A DNA stretch of 64,000 nucleotides, from the NCBI RefSeq assembly GCF_000143415.4, contig NW_003314263.1, forward strand, positions 2,482,041 to 2,546,040, in the 5' to 3' direction. The notes beneath the pieces were generated by a model. It had not been told where the DNA came from. It saw only the letters and a program-made list of their open reading frames with translations, and did not search any database. Of this stretch, positions 45,371 through 58,888 are shown piece after piece. How positions within the stretch are numbered: position 1 is the first letter of the stretch; each line of letters begins with the position of its first letter. Source of the stretch: Selaginella moellendorffii. Taxonomy: Eukaryota; Streptophyta; Lycopodiopsida; Selaginellales; Selaginellaceae. Position numbers and translations under genes: made by a program.

Positions 45371-46624
45371 ATGGCGATGGCGATGAGCGTCTTCCTGGCG
45401 GGCCTTCAAATGCGGGGCATTCGCGGCTCTCTGGTGGGCGTTTATTATCCTTTTTTTCGGATCTAGTGCCATTCTTTTCACTCAGATAGAAGGAAAGCTT
45501 CGTTGCATTCTTGTTCCTTTCTCTTCGGGTTTTAAAAGCTGGAAGTGTTTTGTGTTGGATTTTTTTTTTTTTTTTGCTAGCTTGCAAACAAGGACACGCA
45601 TCGACCACTTCGCTGTTCTTCCAGCGGCGGCGATCAAGACACTGCTAGTTCCAGTTCCTACGCGAGCTTCGACTGGGATTCGGAGGCTCCCTCCGCCAAG
45701 GAGCAGCGCCGGCTCATTCGCAAGGAGCTGGCGAGGAAAGTCATGACCGAAGTTGTGAAGAACATGGAGGAAGTGGACTACCCGCTGTGGATGGACGACG
45801 AGGGCGATCCCGAGTGGAACGATGACGAGCCCGACGATGGGTGGGGATTCGACGTCTCCAAGTTCTTCGAGAAGCCAGCGGCGAAGAACTCGACCAAGAA
45901 CAAGCAGGACAGGAGAAATAGTTCTACTTCCAGTGCTGCTGCCACTTTGGAGAGTGATGGTTCAGACTCAGAGGCTGATTACGATGCGTGGGATCTGGAA
46001 GACAAGTTTCAGTGGATGGTGTGGGAGATCTCTCAGAGCGAGTGGCACGACGTTGTGTTTGAAGATAAGAGGCCTTTGCTGGTGTTGGTCTATGAGAGAT
46101 ATGGTCCCAGGTAAGTGGAGCTATGTTTCGAACTCCTTGTTCTAACTTGGTTTCATCTATTCCAGATCGAATGCTTGCTTTCAAACTTTGAAGGAGCTGG
46201 AGAAGGCAGTGAAGACTTTCTACGATAAGAAAAAGATTGCTCTAAGAGTACGTAGCTTTTGTATCGTTCTAGAGTTTCATATGCTTGATCTATAAGCAGG
46301 CTGCGAGGATTGACGCACAGAGAGATCGAGACATGGTCGCAGCTCTCAAGCTCGATAGCTTTCCTGCGTTGCTTGTTATAAGGGAGTCGAAGCTACTCCA
46401 CCGGATATATGGTAAGTTTGTGTGAGCAATTCTAAGTTTCTCTTCTTTTTCTTGCTTGTACAGGCTCTAGGACAGAGGATGAAATCCTCCAAGCCACAGC
46501 ACACTTTTTCCACGGAGCTCGAAGGCCTGCGTTTTTGGGAACCGGTTTAACAACCGTGGAAGCGGTTCCAGAGTGCAAGCCATCAAAGAAAAAGGAAAGT
46601 AAAGTCAACAAAGCTTTGGAATGA
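45371..46624 (+). CDS. Plastid thioredoxin-fold protein, MRL7/SVR4-like
   Basis: Five exons: 45371-45433, 45581-46110, 46166-46247, 46300-46411 and 46464-46624; 315 residues. The start MAMAMSVFLAGLQMRGIRGS and a Ser-rich stretch suit a transit peptide. A very acidic block (YPLWMDDEGDPEWNDDEPDD) is followed by a thioredoxin-like fold: RPLLVLVYERYGPRSNACFQ, FYDKKKIALRAARIDAQRDR, LDSFPALLVIRESKLLHRIY and TEDEILQATAHFFHG. The CxxC redox pair is absent. The layout resembles MRL7 and MRL7-L, plastid proteins needed for plastid-encoded polymerase activity; this name is an inference. Its stop is 54 bp from the convergent GDH stop. A dead copy lies at 53517-54125. Confidence 0.68.
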
Positions 46625-46678
46625 TGAATCCATGAATCTTCGCATGGTCTTAACCAGAAAACAAAAAATCTGAGTGAT

Positions 46679-48795
<2,117 letters not shown>

Positions 48796-49012
48796 GCAGG
48801 CCTGGATCGAGGATTTCATAGTTCTCCAGATGCGTTTTTGCAGATTGACGATGATTCCAGCGCCGTTGCCAACACCAACACCACCGCCGCCGCCACCTTC
48901 CGACCACCATCGCCATAGTCACTCGAAACTCGAGCAGTAGTAGCAGCGTGGAACGCTTGTACTGAGACTATTTGCTCTTTTTCGTTCTTACGCGTGGTTT
49001 ATGTAAATTCCA
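48796..49012 (+). pseudogene. 3' fragment of an RMR-type gene
   Basis: Copy of 44400-44645 (last part of the RMR exon 4, stop and 3' flank): TCCAGATGCGTTTTTGCAGA, GATGATTCCAGCGCC, AGCAGTAGTAGCAGCGTGGA, and then TTACGCGTGGTTT. The short block ends in CTCGCAAGGAG. Confidence 0.92.
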
Positions 49013-49639
49013 AGATCTCGCAAGGAGCTCAATATGAGGTGCTGCCGGTGGAGCAAAGGTATAGATGAAGAGAGTGGATTGCAAATGATTCTCGGAAAAT
49101 TGCTACCCCAGCTCGAGCGACGACGAGGGAGACGATATATCGACCACATTGGCAGGGGAGTGGCCAGTGCTGTGACTCACGGCCATGTGAAGCTTAACAT
49201 GGATGCGTACAATGACAAAAACGAAGGTCGGCTATTTCTTTGCACTCTTTTCTTTTCTTCTTCGAACACAATCTTGTTGACGATTATGTAAGTCGTTGCC
49301 TTCACTTTCCTTTATGATTTTTTCCTCCATTTTTTCCTTTTTTTTCCTCTGGGAAACTAAAGCATGGCTTTCAGGATGAGGAGGAGGAGGAGGTAGAGGA
49401 TGAAAGAATCAAGCCTATCTTCTGATTGTGACTGCCAAACCCAGAGATGAAGTTGGATCCTCGAGGTAGTCATTTTTCCTGTGGCTTCGCTTTTCTCTTC
49501 CTGTAGAGATTGAACTGGTGAGCTTTCCAGAAATGTAATGCCAACAGTAAGCAGAGTTCTCTTAAGTCTCATACTACAGAAAATGACTGACAGACTTGTA
49601 CGTAGGTACAATCTGTTAGTTCAATCACAATGGCTTGTA
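49013..49639. other. Unassigned stretch before the FKGP relic
   Basis: One open frame (49034-49291) has weak coding character (DHIGRGVASAVTHGHVKLN) but matches nothing I recognise. The rest is non-coding. Confidence 0.3.
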
Positions 49640-51125
49640 ACTCTATTTGCAAGCCAGCAGTTTATCGAGCAAAGTCAATTTGGTTCAGCTGGGTGTGCAT
49701 CACCTGAAGATTTTCTGGAGCTTAGCTTGCCGGACAGCCACTGCCTCTGGGAGGAGCCACTGACGATTGCAGATCGAAAAGAATGATGATGGATGGACAG
49801 ATGACATTCAACAGCAGGATTTGTGGCATGCAAAGTTATTTCCGGCAGGAGAAAGAACCGAAAAATGTCTCTTCGCAATGTGGCTGATGGGAGCCATACA
49901 GGTACTGAAACTTCCACAGGAACTTGAGACAGAAGTTTCGGCTCACATGGTGGTACCAAACTGCATTTCTCCGATCTCGCGCAAGTAAACTGAAGTTCCT
50001 GTCTATCAAGCCATCTTCACGGCAAACTCCTTTTAGTTCAGCGTGGAGGTCGTTCATGCACGAGAGCATTGCCCCAAAATCAGTGAACTCTTGCAGCTCT
50101 GCAAAATTGAGTCGTTTTGCAGCTAGCCACGCCTTCGAAATACTGGCAAACAACTTCGGGGACAAAAGTGATTTTTTTGTTTCTACGTGTCATATAGTGT
50201 GCTGGGAAGTAACTACTTCATCTTCAACCATCTACTGTAAGCCTTCCCGTTCGGCTTGACATCGTTGGAGTATTGAACGCAAAGGCTGCGTGCTCAACAT
50301 GGCAGTCTACTACCTGTTGGCTGCTCAAGAAGATTCCTGGCGTGAGTTTAAAAGCTCCTTTCGATGAGAACGATCCGTTTGGCCGCGCTGGTGGTAACAG
50401 GCTGGACGAGTCTCAACACTCGAGCGTCTGTTCCCCAGGGCAGTGGTCTAGGCACCTCGAGCATTCTAGCAGCTGCGGTACTCGAAGTGAGTGGCGGTAA
50501 CAAGGCAAAGGCAGCGTTGCAGCGCTGGTGTTGGTGCTAGAGCAACTTATGGGAACTGGAGGGCAAGTTGGAGGGATCTATCCTGGTCTAAGAGATCACG
50601 ACGAGCCTGCCATCGAAGCCACTCACATTTTCGGTCGAGACAGTAATTTTGCCTCCAGATGTTCGGGAAGAACTTGAGTATTGAATGCTCCAGTTTTCTT
50701 TTCTTTCTTTTTCCAGGTGAGACAAGGTTCTACAAAAAGTTGTCAAGCGCTACTCTGTCATCAATCCAACAAGCTGGCAAAACTGCAACGGGATGGTTTT
50801 GTCCAGCATGGGGATGATAATGCAAGAGGCATGGCAAATCCACCAAGAACTCGATCCCACGTTCTTGTCGATGCGATTTTCAAGAAGATCAGCCATCTTA
50901 GCTGCGGCTACAAGCTCGTAGGCGCTGGTGGAGGTGGATTTGCAATTGTTATGGCCAAAGAGGGGGACTCGGCAGGAATTATCAGAGAATTTCTCTCCTC
51001 CAGCTTCAAGGATTTCGAGCTCTACAGCGCAGTGGCTATGATATCGGCTACGTTACATCGGCTACGTTTAGGAGTTGGAGAATCTTTTGTGTCCAGAGCT
51101 GAAGTCTTTTTTGAGCTTGTGCGGT
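49640..51125 (+). pseudogene. FKGP (fucokinase/GDP-fucose pyrophosphorylase) relic
   Basis: Pieces of the bifunctional L-fucose salvage enzyme in the right order but in shifting frames: CASPEDFLELSLPDSHCLWE and DLWHAKLFPAGERT...WLMGA (middle); LPVRLDIVG and WSIERKGCVLNMA (start of the GHMP kinase); LKAPFDENDPFGRA; PQGSGLGTSSILAAAV (the GHMP ATP loop); LVLVLEQLMGTGG; MQEAWQIHQELDPTF; and YKLVGAGGGGFAIVMAK near the C-terminus. The pyrophosphorylase N-terminal half is missing. Frameshifts and stops occur throughout, for example near 49785, 50300 and 50860. FKGP would turn fucose into GDP-fucose in the cytosol. Confidence 0.88.
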
Positions 51126-51149
51126 GAGAATAAGTATTCTCTCCCGAGG

Positions 51150-51890
51150 ATAAACGTTTCATGTAGCTTGCCTTCCACCAGCACTCCAAGTGCGGATTGT
51201 CAATGAAAGATGATACCAAAAACTCTTGAAAAAAGGCAAGGTCCACATTGTCTCTTCCCCAACGAATGTAAACCCTCCTCAAGCGGGAGTTTTTCACAGG
51301 TCAAAACATATTCGCATGACATTCATAAACACACCTTAATGCGTTCAGAAACTTCAAGTCTTGATGCATGAGTCATATCCAAGTGTAGCAAGCTCTCATT
51401 CACAAAAGCCAAGCACAAGAGTTCCTTGACATTTTTGTAATGCCACATTTGCATGATGCAGAGTTTGAATAACTTCATGAGCCTTCCTTGATAATACAAT
51501 CGCCATGAATTCCAGCTCTTGTGTAGGTTAGCTTTCAGAGCGAGGAAGACCTGATTGCCACAGGCGACTTCAAGCTGTAGCCTTCGGCAAGGATGAGCGT
51601 CTTGAGCAGCCGACAGTTGGATAGAAAACTTGAGAGGTCATCACTAGTCAAGCTGTGAGTCTGAGCTCCTGTATCAGAGAGAAGCATGAGTTCGTGTGAT
51701 CAAAAGCTTGCAGCCATGACAAGCTCAACTTCTCAAGCCTGTCACAACCTATAGCTTTCACAACAACGCAATCTCCTACAGGTTCAAATCCAGCTCCACC
51801 ATCACCATCCGTAACCAGAGTTTTACTTCCATATAGCTTACAGTCCTCTATAACTAGTACTTCAAGCTTCGGACACACTTGCACCATATC
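51150..51890 (-). pseudogene. Leucine-rich-repeat gene fragment
   Basis: Minus-strand pieces with LRR spacing: CPKLEVLVIEDCKLYGSKTL, CDRLEKLSLSWLQAF, FSLIQELRLTA, VKELLCLAFVNESLLHLDM and LRRVYIRWGRDNVDLAFFQE. They are in several frames and no F-box, NB-ARC or kinase is seen. It could be a relic of an F-box/LRR or other LRR gene. Gene type is undecided. Confidence 0.5.
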
Positions 51891-51959
51891 ATCAAAATAG
51901 ACTTGGGTATGGAGGCAAAAGAACTGGAAGCCCAGTTTTGAATGCCATTTCCTTTGGTG

Positions 51960-52190
51960 TCATGCTTGAAACCATTCAAAACCTCCTAAAAACAAAAAAC
52001 ATCAAGTGTTGATAGATTTGTCAAGTTTTGTAAAATCAATGCCACTCACCTCTCTTTTTCAATTCATTACTATACTGCTTCCTCTATGCTTCATGATCAC
52101 CCACCAAAGCATGAGCATTGTGAGTTTTGATGTGGGATGCTAACCTAACAAAATGTTTAGTTTTTTTTAAAAAAATTATTTTTTATTAAT
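51960..52190. other. AT-rich spacer
   Basis: Homopolymer-rich (A and T runs near 52160-52205), no gene. Confidence 0.4.
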
Positions 52191-52199
52191 TTTTTTTTT

Positions 52200-53335
52200 C
52201 CAAAAAGGACCCTAAAATGCAAGTTATGATTCCATTTTAACACAGTTGGAGTAGTGGCATTTAATTGGGCATAATCCCATGTTATTAAAATCTTCACTTA
52301 TTTTTTTCGCAAAAGAATGATATGTTAGAGGTGTAACTATTGTGTAAAAATATATAACAGTCTACTAAAATAAATTAAGGTGTATTTTACTAAAGTTTTT
52401 GGACTTGATATTGAAGCATGTAGTGTTTGAAATGTTTATTTCCATGTTCAGGAACAAACTCATTAAATATTTATGGAGTAAATCATAAATGCCTTTTTGG
52501 TTTTACCTTCTACAACAAATCCACAAAGTTGGCATTTTGATAAAGCATTTACTTCTAAAATTAACATGAATTTAGATAAATATGATATCAAAGTTTATCT
52601 TTTTAAATACCATACCATTTAATGTTGTAAAAAATTTGTATTTTTATGCGATGATTGCGACTGTTTATAATGTTGGACTTGATGCTATATCAAGGATTCT
52701 TGGTTACAAGAAGCTTCATACTATTCAACTCACTTTTCACTATACTTTAATCAAATAATAAGTGAATTCAATATTACTAAGTTTTTTGTAACAAAAAATC
52801 CTCAATGTAATATAAGGTCTAGCACTACAAGTAGTTGCAATTATTGCTCAAAATATAAATTTTTAATTACATTGAATAATTTAAGAAGATGAATTTTAAT
52901 ATCACATTCATGTTTTTTATATCATCCAAGTATTTCCTCAATGTTATTATCTCATATTCATTTTAAACCACTAAATGATCCTTTATGGCCTACAAAAGCA
53001 TTCATATGTTGAGATTAATTAACATTTTATATACCATCTCCAGAAGCAAATGCCCCATGAAAATGTCAACTTTGTAAATTTGTTATAAAAGATAAAACTA
53101 AAAAGGCATTTGAAATTTATTTTTAATGAGTTTATTCTTGAATATGAAAATGAATGTTTAAAGTATTATATATTTCAATGTCATGCCTAAAATTTTTAGT
53201 AAATGTGCATTAAATTGCCATATATTTTTCCATATTAATTAAACCTCCAATTGTTAGAAGCATAAGCAAAAAGTTTGACAACATGGGACCATGCCTGCCA
53301 TTGCATCAAATGTGCCAAAATCAATAGCTAAACAG
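52200..53335. mobile_element. AT-rich long-inverted-repeat (foldback/TIR-type) element
   Basis: The arm at about 52250-52570 is matched in reverse complement by about 53030-53310. The best stretch is AAATGCCTTTTTGGTTTTAC...CAAAGTTGGCATTTTGAT in the left arm against CATGAAAATGTCAACTTTGT...TAAAACTAAAAAGGCATTT in the right. Farther out, ATCCCATGTT and TTTACTAAAGTTTT pair likewise. The arms are about 300 bp and clearly diverged, and enclose about 450 bp. No transposase is seen. The interior holds an open stretch ending NDPLWPTKAFIC. Exact ends and target duplication could not be fixed by eye. Confidence 0.6.
52683..53013 (+). pseudogene. Possible relic of a lectin-tailed AT-rich gene
   Basis: One frame, open except for a TGA near 52890, reads YIKDSWLQEASYYS... 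and later CSKYKFLITLNNLRR, then after the stop ILISHSC, and ends NDPLWPTKAFIC at a TGA (53011-53013). The tail resembles the last residues of the ORF at 41023 (IPLWSTNTFC then stop), and KFLITLNNLRR-ILISHS resembles a GNA repeat (YLSLKNDCNLVLYKN). Similarity is short and in AT-rich DNA, so chance is possible. Confidence 0.3.
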
Positions 53336-53516
53336 TAAAATACAATTGCTGGAATTACTAGAATCAATTAGTTGCATTTCAAGGCACAAATTAAGGTTTT
53401 TTGGGAATAAAAAAAGACAAGTATTTCATGAAACTGACCGCGTTCAGCAGCGGTCATCCCAGGCGAATGCAGTCGAGACTCACAATAGTCAGTTCTTGTG
53501 TGAGCTTTCGACTGGT

Positions 53517-54125
53517 ATTGACGATGGGTGGGATTTGACGTCTCCAAGTTCTTTGAGAAGCCAGCGCAAAGACCAGTGCTGCTGCCACATTGGAGAGTGA
53601 TGATTCAGACTCAGAGGCTGTTTACAATGTGTGGGATCTGGAAGATAAGTTCCAGTGGGTGAGGGAGATCTCTCAGAGCCAGTGCACGACACTGTTTTTG
53701 AAGATAAGAGGCCTTTGCTGGTGGTCGCACGAGAGATATGGTATGTTATAGAACTCCTTGTTCTAACTTCGTTTGATCCAATCCACGCTTGCTTTCAAAC
53801 TTTGAAGGAGCTGGAGAAGGCAGTGAAGATTTTCTACGATTTCTTTAAGAGTACGTAGCTTTTGTATTATTCTGGAGATATATATGCTCGATCATAAACA
53901 GGCTGCGAGGAATGATGGGCAGAGATATCGAGACATGGATCTCGATAGCTTTCCTGCATTGCTCGTTATATGGGAGTTAACGCTGGTTATATGGTAAGTC
54001 TTTGTGAGAATACGTTTTCTCCTCTTTTTCTTGCTTGCACGGGCTCGGATCAAGCTACCACACACTTTTCCACGGACCTGCAACTAGTTTAACAACCGTG
54101 GAGTGCAAGCCATTAGAAGAGAAAA
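53517..54125 (+). pseudogene. Dead copy of the MRL7/SVR4-like gene
   Basis: Aligns with 45834-46560: GACGATGGGTGGGATTTGAC, the Ser-poor linker, GATCTGGAAGATAAGTTCCA, GAAGATAAGAGGCCTTTGCT, CTTTGAAGGAGCTGGAGAAG, the intron borders, GCTTTCCTGCATTGCTCGTT and the last-exon CGGGCTCG start. Many small deletions, frameshifts and loss of the first exon. It keeps its place tail to tail with GDH copy 2, so it marks the duplicated block. Confidence 0.92.
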
Positions 54126-54183
54126 GATTTGGAATGAATCTTCTAATAAGTCTTATTATACGAAAACAAAATGCTTGAATAGC

Positions 54184-56120
<1,937 letters not shown>

Positions 56121-56519
56121 AACTCGTTCCTAAAGATCCGGTTAAGATTTATACGCGCACCGCACGGATATACACGCAGCGCAAGCAACAAGTCAGCAGG
56201 AGGGAAAAAAAAGGGACTCCAAACCCCAAACGATCACCTCACATGAAAGAAATCCATAAACAAAGATAAAGTCCAACACGATCAGCGAGGAAAAAATAAA
56301 ACAGGTCGAAAACAAAAGAGGATCCAAAGGGGAGATGTGAGAATGCAGCCCACCTCGCGCTTGGCCAAAACCCCACCTCCAAAGTGCGCCAAAAACGCTC
56401 CTTTCGCGCAGCTGATGATCACGAAACGCTTCTCGCTAGTGACAAAAATCTGATTAGGTTTCAACCATGTTTTTCACATTTGGACATTTCTTCGAATATA
56501 CTTGAATATTGACTAAAAG
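56121..56519. promoter_or_regulatory. Upstream region of GDH copy 2
   Basis: Resembles 48560-48790 (ACACGCAGCGC, AAACGAT, AAATAAAACAGGT strings), so it is duplicated promoter-side DNA. It ends in unrelated sequence. Confidence 0.5.
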
Positions 56520-57390
56520 GGATGCCACGTATCAGATATATTTTAGGGTTCTTCAATCTCCCTATGGTTTTCGAGAATTCCGGACGGATCTTCTCAACGA
56601 GCAGCCTGCGATTCGGGACGCATTTGCGCGCAAGAACAAGGTATGGGATCGCCAATGCCATGCATCTTCTCTCTTTGTTTCTTCGGCAGCATGATATTAA
56701 GAAGAATCCAGCGTTCCGGGCTCTATGTTTTTCCTCTACTTTTTTCTTCGTCGAACTTCCCGAATCCGGGGAGCCAATCACGAGCGATGATTGTCTCAAG
56801 GTTTTCATTCGGTATGTTTTTCGTCTACCTTGTGAAAAAGGTCTTGATAATCTTGTCCAGGTTGTAGTCTCACAATGGAGGACTAATTGATCTCAACGAG
56901 CTTTTGCTTCTCGAAGGAGAGACGAACTTCACGGGAGCCAATCACTCAAGGTATCGAAAAAAGGAAAATACAGGACAGGAAAGAGTCGCTGGATCACATA
57001 TGTTTTCATTCTGCTCGTCTTTTTTTTCATTGATTTGTTTCCAATTGATGGGTTTGATTTTGCAGACTCGTTCAAGAAATGGTCCCATGACAGTATTGAT
57101 CACACAAAAGCTTTTGAAGCCTTACAGCGGATCTTTAACGTATCCAGGTCCATGGATTTGTTCTGGTTGAAGACGTAGAACGCGCTCTATTGTGGCTCGA
57201 GTGATCGATGCTTTGGGAACATGGGATGCTCTCACTTGTTTCTTTCGAACTCAAGTTCTAGCAATGCGGAAGAAATCTAAAAAGCTTTTCAAAAGTAACG
57301 AGCATTCGCTTTATATCAGTATCAACGGTGTTCATTTTGGAATCAAGGAGCTAGCAAAGATGGTGCAAACAGAAAGATAGACTTCAAATG
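56520..57390 (+). other. Coding-like relic, unrecognised
   Basis: Short stretches look like exons in changing frames: FREFRTDLLNEQPAIRDAFA, LPESGEPITSDDCLKVFIR, LIDLNELLLLEGETNFTGAN, SIDHTKAFEALQRIFNVSRS and RVIDALGTWDALTCFF. The later part has a helix-repeat flavour that may come from a PPR-type gene, but no motif is clear enough. Stops and frame changes suggest decay. Confidence 0.3.
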
Positions 57391-58155
57391 AAAAGCCCCC
57401 TGATTTTCATGACAACTCCAGGTTTTGGTCCTGTAATCGAAAAATACCTTACGAAACACAGACGAAACCAATACGGTGTCTTTGTAAGAACAGGCTCCAA
57501 GGCAGGAGTCGCCAATAAACCATGGTTCATACCTTCCCTCTTCAACAAAACTCATTGAGGCAGGATCCAACCTCATCAGCACCAATTCGAATAATCTTGG
57601 TCTTCCAATGTCAAATGTGAGGAAATGTGAGGTTGATGACACCGGAAAGGGACCTCGAAACCAACGCCATTCTTTAATCTCAAATGCCGCCATCCATTCC
57701 ATGGATCAGCTCATGTCTTCCAGGTTGAGGCACCACACCCCCCAATGCCCCCGCTGCGACACAACTTTGTTCCAAACCAAGGGAGGAAACTCCAGCGATT
57801 GGGAAGAGGTTTGCTACTCCACATCCCTGATCTTGAATCATATATGTTAATGTCATATGAATATCTTACACATAGCCAGTAATGTTGCATAGATGACTGT
57901 GTAACTGTAACACATGCACAAGGATTGGGTTCGAATCTTTCAAGCCTAGGCAGTTTTGGGAGCGCCTTTAGAGCTGGTGAGCGGATTGATAACAATGAAG
58001 TCACAGCTCCTCTTTCCAAAGAGTAGTCCGCCATAAGCACTGATAACCCTTATATTCTGCTCTAAGAGTATGGGAACCCAATCCTTGTGTCCTTCTCCGG
58101 CAACAAATGGATTGCATATATAGACGACTCCTACATCATTCTGAGTGACACCCAA
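57350..58155 (-). pseudogene. F-box/kelch-type gene relic
   Basis: Minus strand: VVYICNPFVAGEGHKDWVPI, ISAYGGLLFGKRSCDFIVIN and LTSS, then after a frame change LKALPKLPRLERFEPNPCAC, YWLCVRYSYDINIYDSRSGM and WSSKPLPNRWSFL, then after another change EWMAAFEIKEWRWFRGPFPV, FDIGRPRLFELVLMRL and CSYKDTVLVSSVFRKVFFDY. This is the order of the F-box-associated/kelch beta-propeller of plant F-box proteins. The F-box itself is not seen. Frame changes near 57980 and 57740 and missing ends make it non-functional. Confidence 0.7.
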
Positions 58156-58458
58156 AACACGAGGAGGGCAGCATATTTCTTGGCTCCTGGTATTCTATAT
58201 GGACTTTTGCAAAGCTTGGTGAATCTATTAGATCTCTCCAGTGTTTACACACTGCTCATGCAAAACATCTTCAACAATCATATATATACCTTTAACCCTA
58301 CCTTCCATGGTTATTAAGGCATTTGCCCTTTAAAAAAGGCCCCAAAAGGATTTTAAACATCATTGAAATTTTGTTTACTTTAGATTCCTCCATGCTCTAT
58401 AAAAGATCCCTTTTCAAACTTTCGAATATTCTTTCTACAGCAATCCCGCCTTTTTCCT
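58156..58458. other. Intergenic, no gene seen
   Basis: About 300 bp of moderately AT-rich sequence between the F-box relic and the 3' end of the 68-residue gene. Confidence 0.4.
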
Positions 58459-58756
58459 TCAAGCTTTCTCCTTTTCTTTGGCGGCCTTCTTGTCGCGCTC
58501 CTTCAATTCATGCTGGACCCAGTTCAGCATAAACACGTATGGATCTGCGCGTATCGATCAATAGCGCTGAGAATTATCCCGAAGACTGGGCAGGAATGGG
58601 GAGGAATTGGATGAAATTCGATGGGAAAATCTTACCGGCGGGCTGGGAAGTAAACATACAAGTGAGGAATTGGAACATCATCGTGTGCACATCGGATCTA
58701 CAGGTGTAATCTTCCATCGCCGCGCGCCGTGGGTTCTTACGCTTCTCGTCTTCCAT
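58459..58756 (-). CDS. Small 68-residue protein, possibly RII-alpha/Dpy-30-like
   Basis: Two exons, 58756-58636 and 58544-58459, with a 91-bp GT-AG intron. The product starts MEDEKRKNPRRAAMEDYTCR and ends in a lysine-rich tail. The core MMFQFLTCMFTSQPADPYVF followed by MLNWVQHEL has the look of the short helix pair of RII-alpha/Dpy-30 docking domains (a helix, then xPxDPxxF, then a second helix), often found in ciliary proteins; lycophyte sperm are flagellated. That family call is tentative. It is divergent from the NPG-type gene with only 132 bp between start codons. Confidence 0.55.
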
Positions 58757-58888
58757 CGCGAGAGAGAACCGAAATGCCTTCCCTAATTTGGACGGTGGAG
58801 ATAAGGAGCTGAATGGACGGCCTACGATGAGCGGCATTGTTTTGTATAGCTCCAGATGTAGGGCTGGAGACTGAGTTGGATCACCGCG
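58757..58888. promoter_or_regulatory. Short bidirectional promoter region
   Basis: 132 bp separate the start codons of the 68-residue gene (minus) and the NPG-type gene (plus), so promoters and 5' untranslated regions must overlap here. Confidence 0.55.

Noticed and set aside
49836-50165. Minus-strand frame of 109 residues inside the FKGP relic as a separate gene
   Set aside because: No family recognised and it lies in a decayed locus; kept only as a question in the findings.
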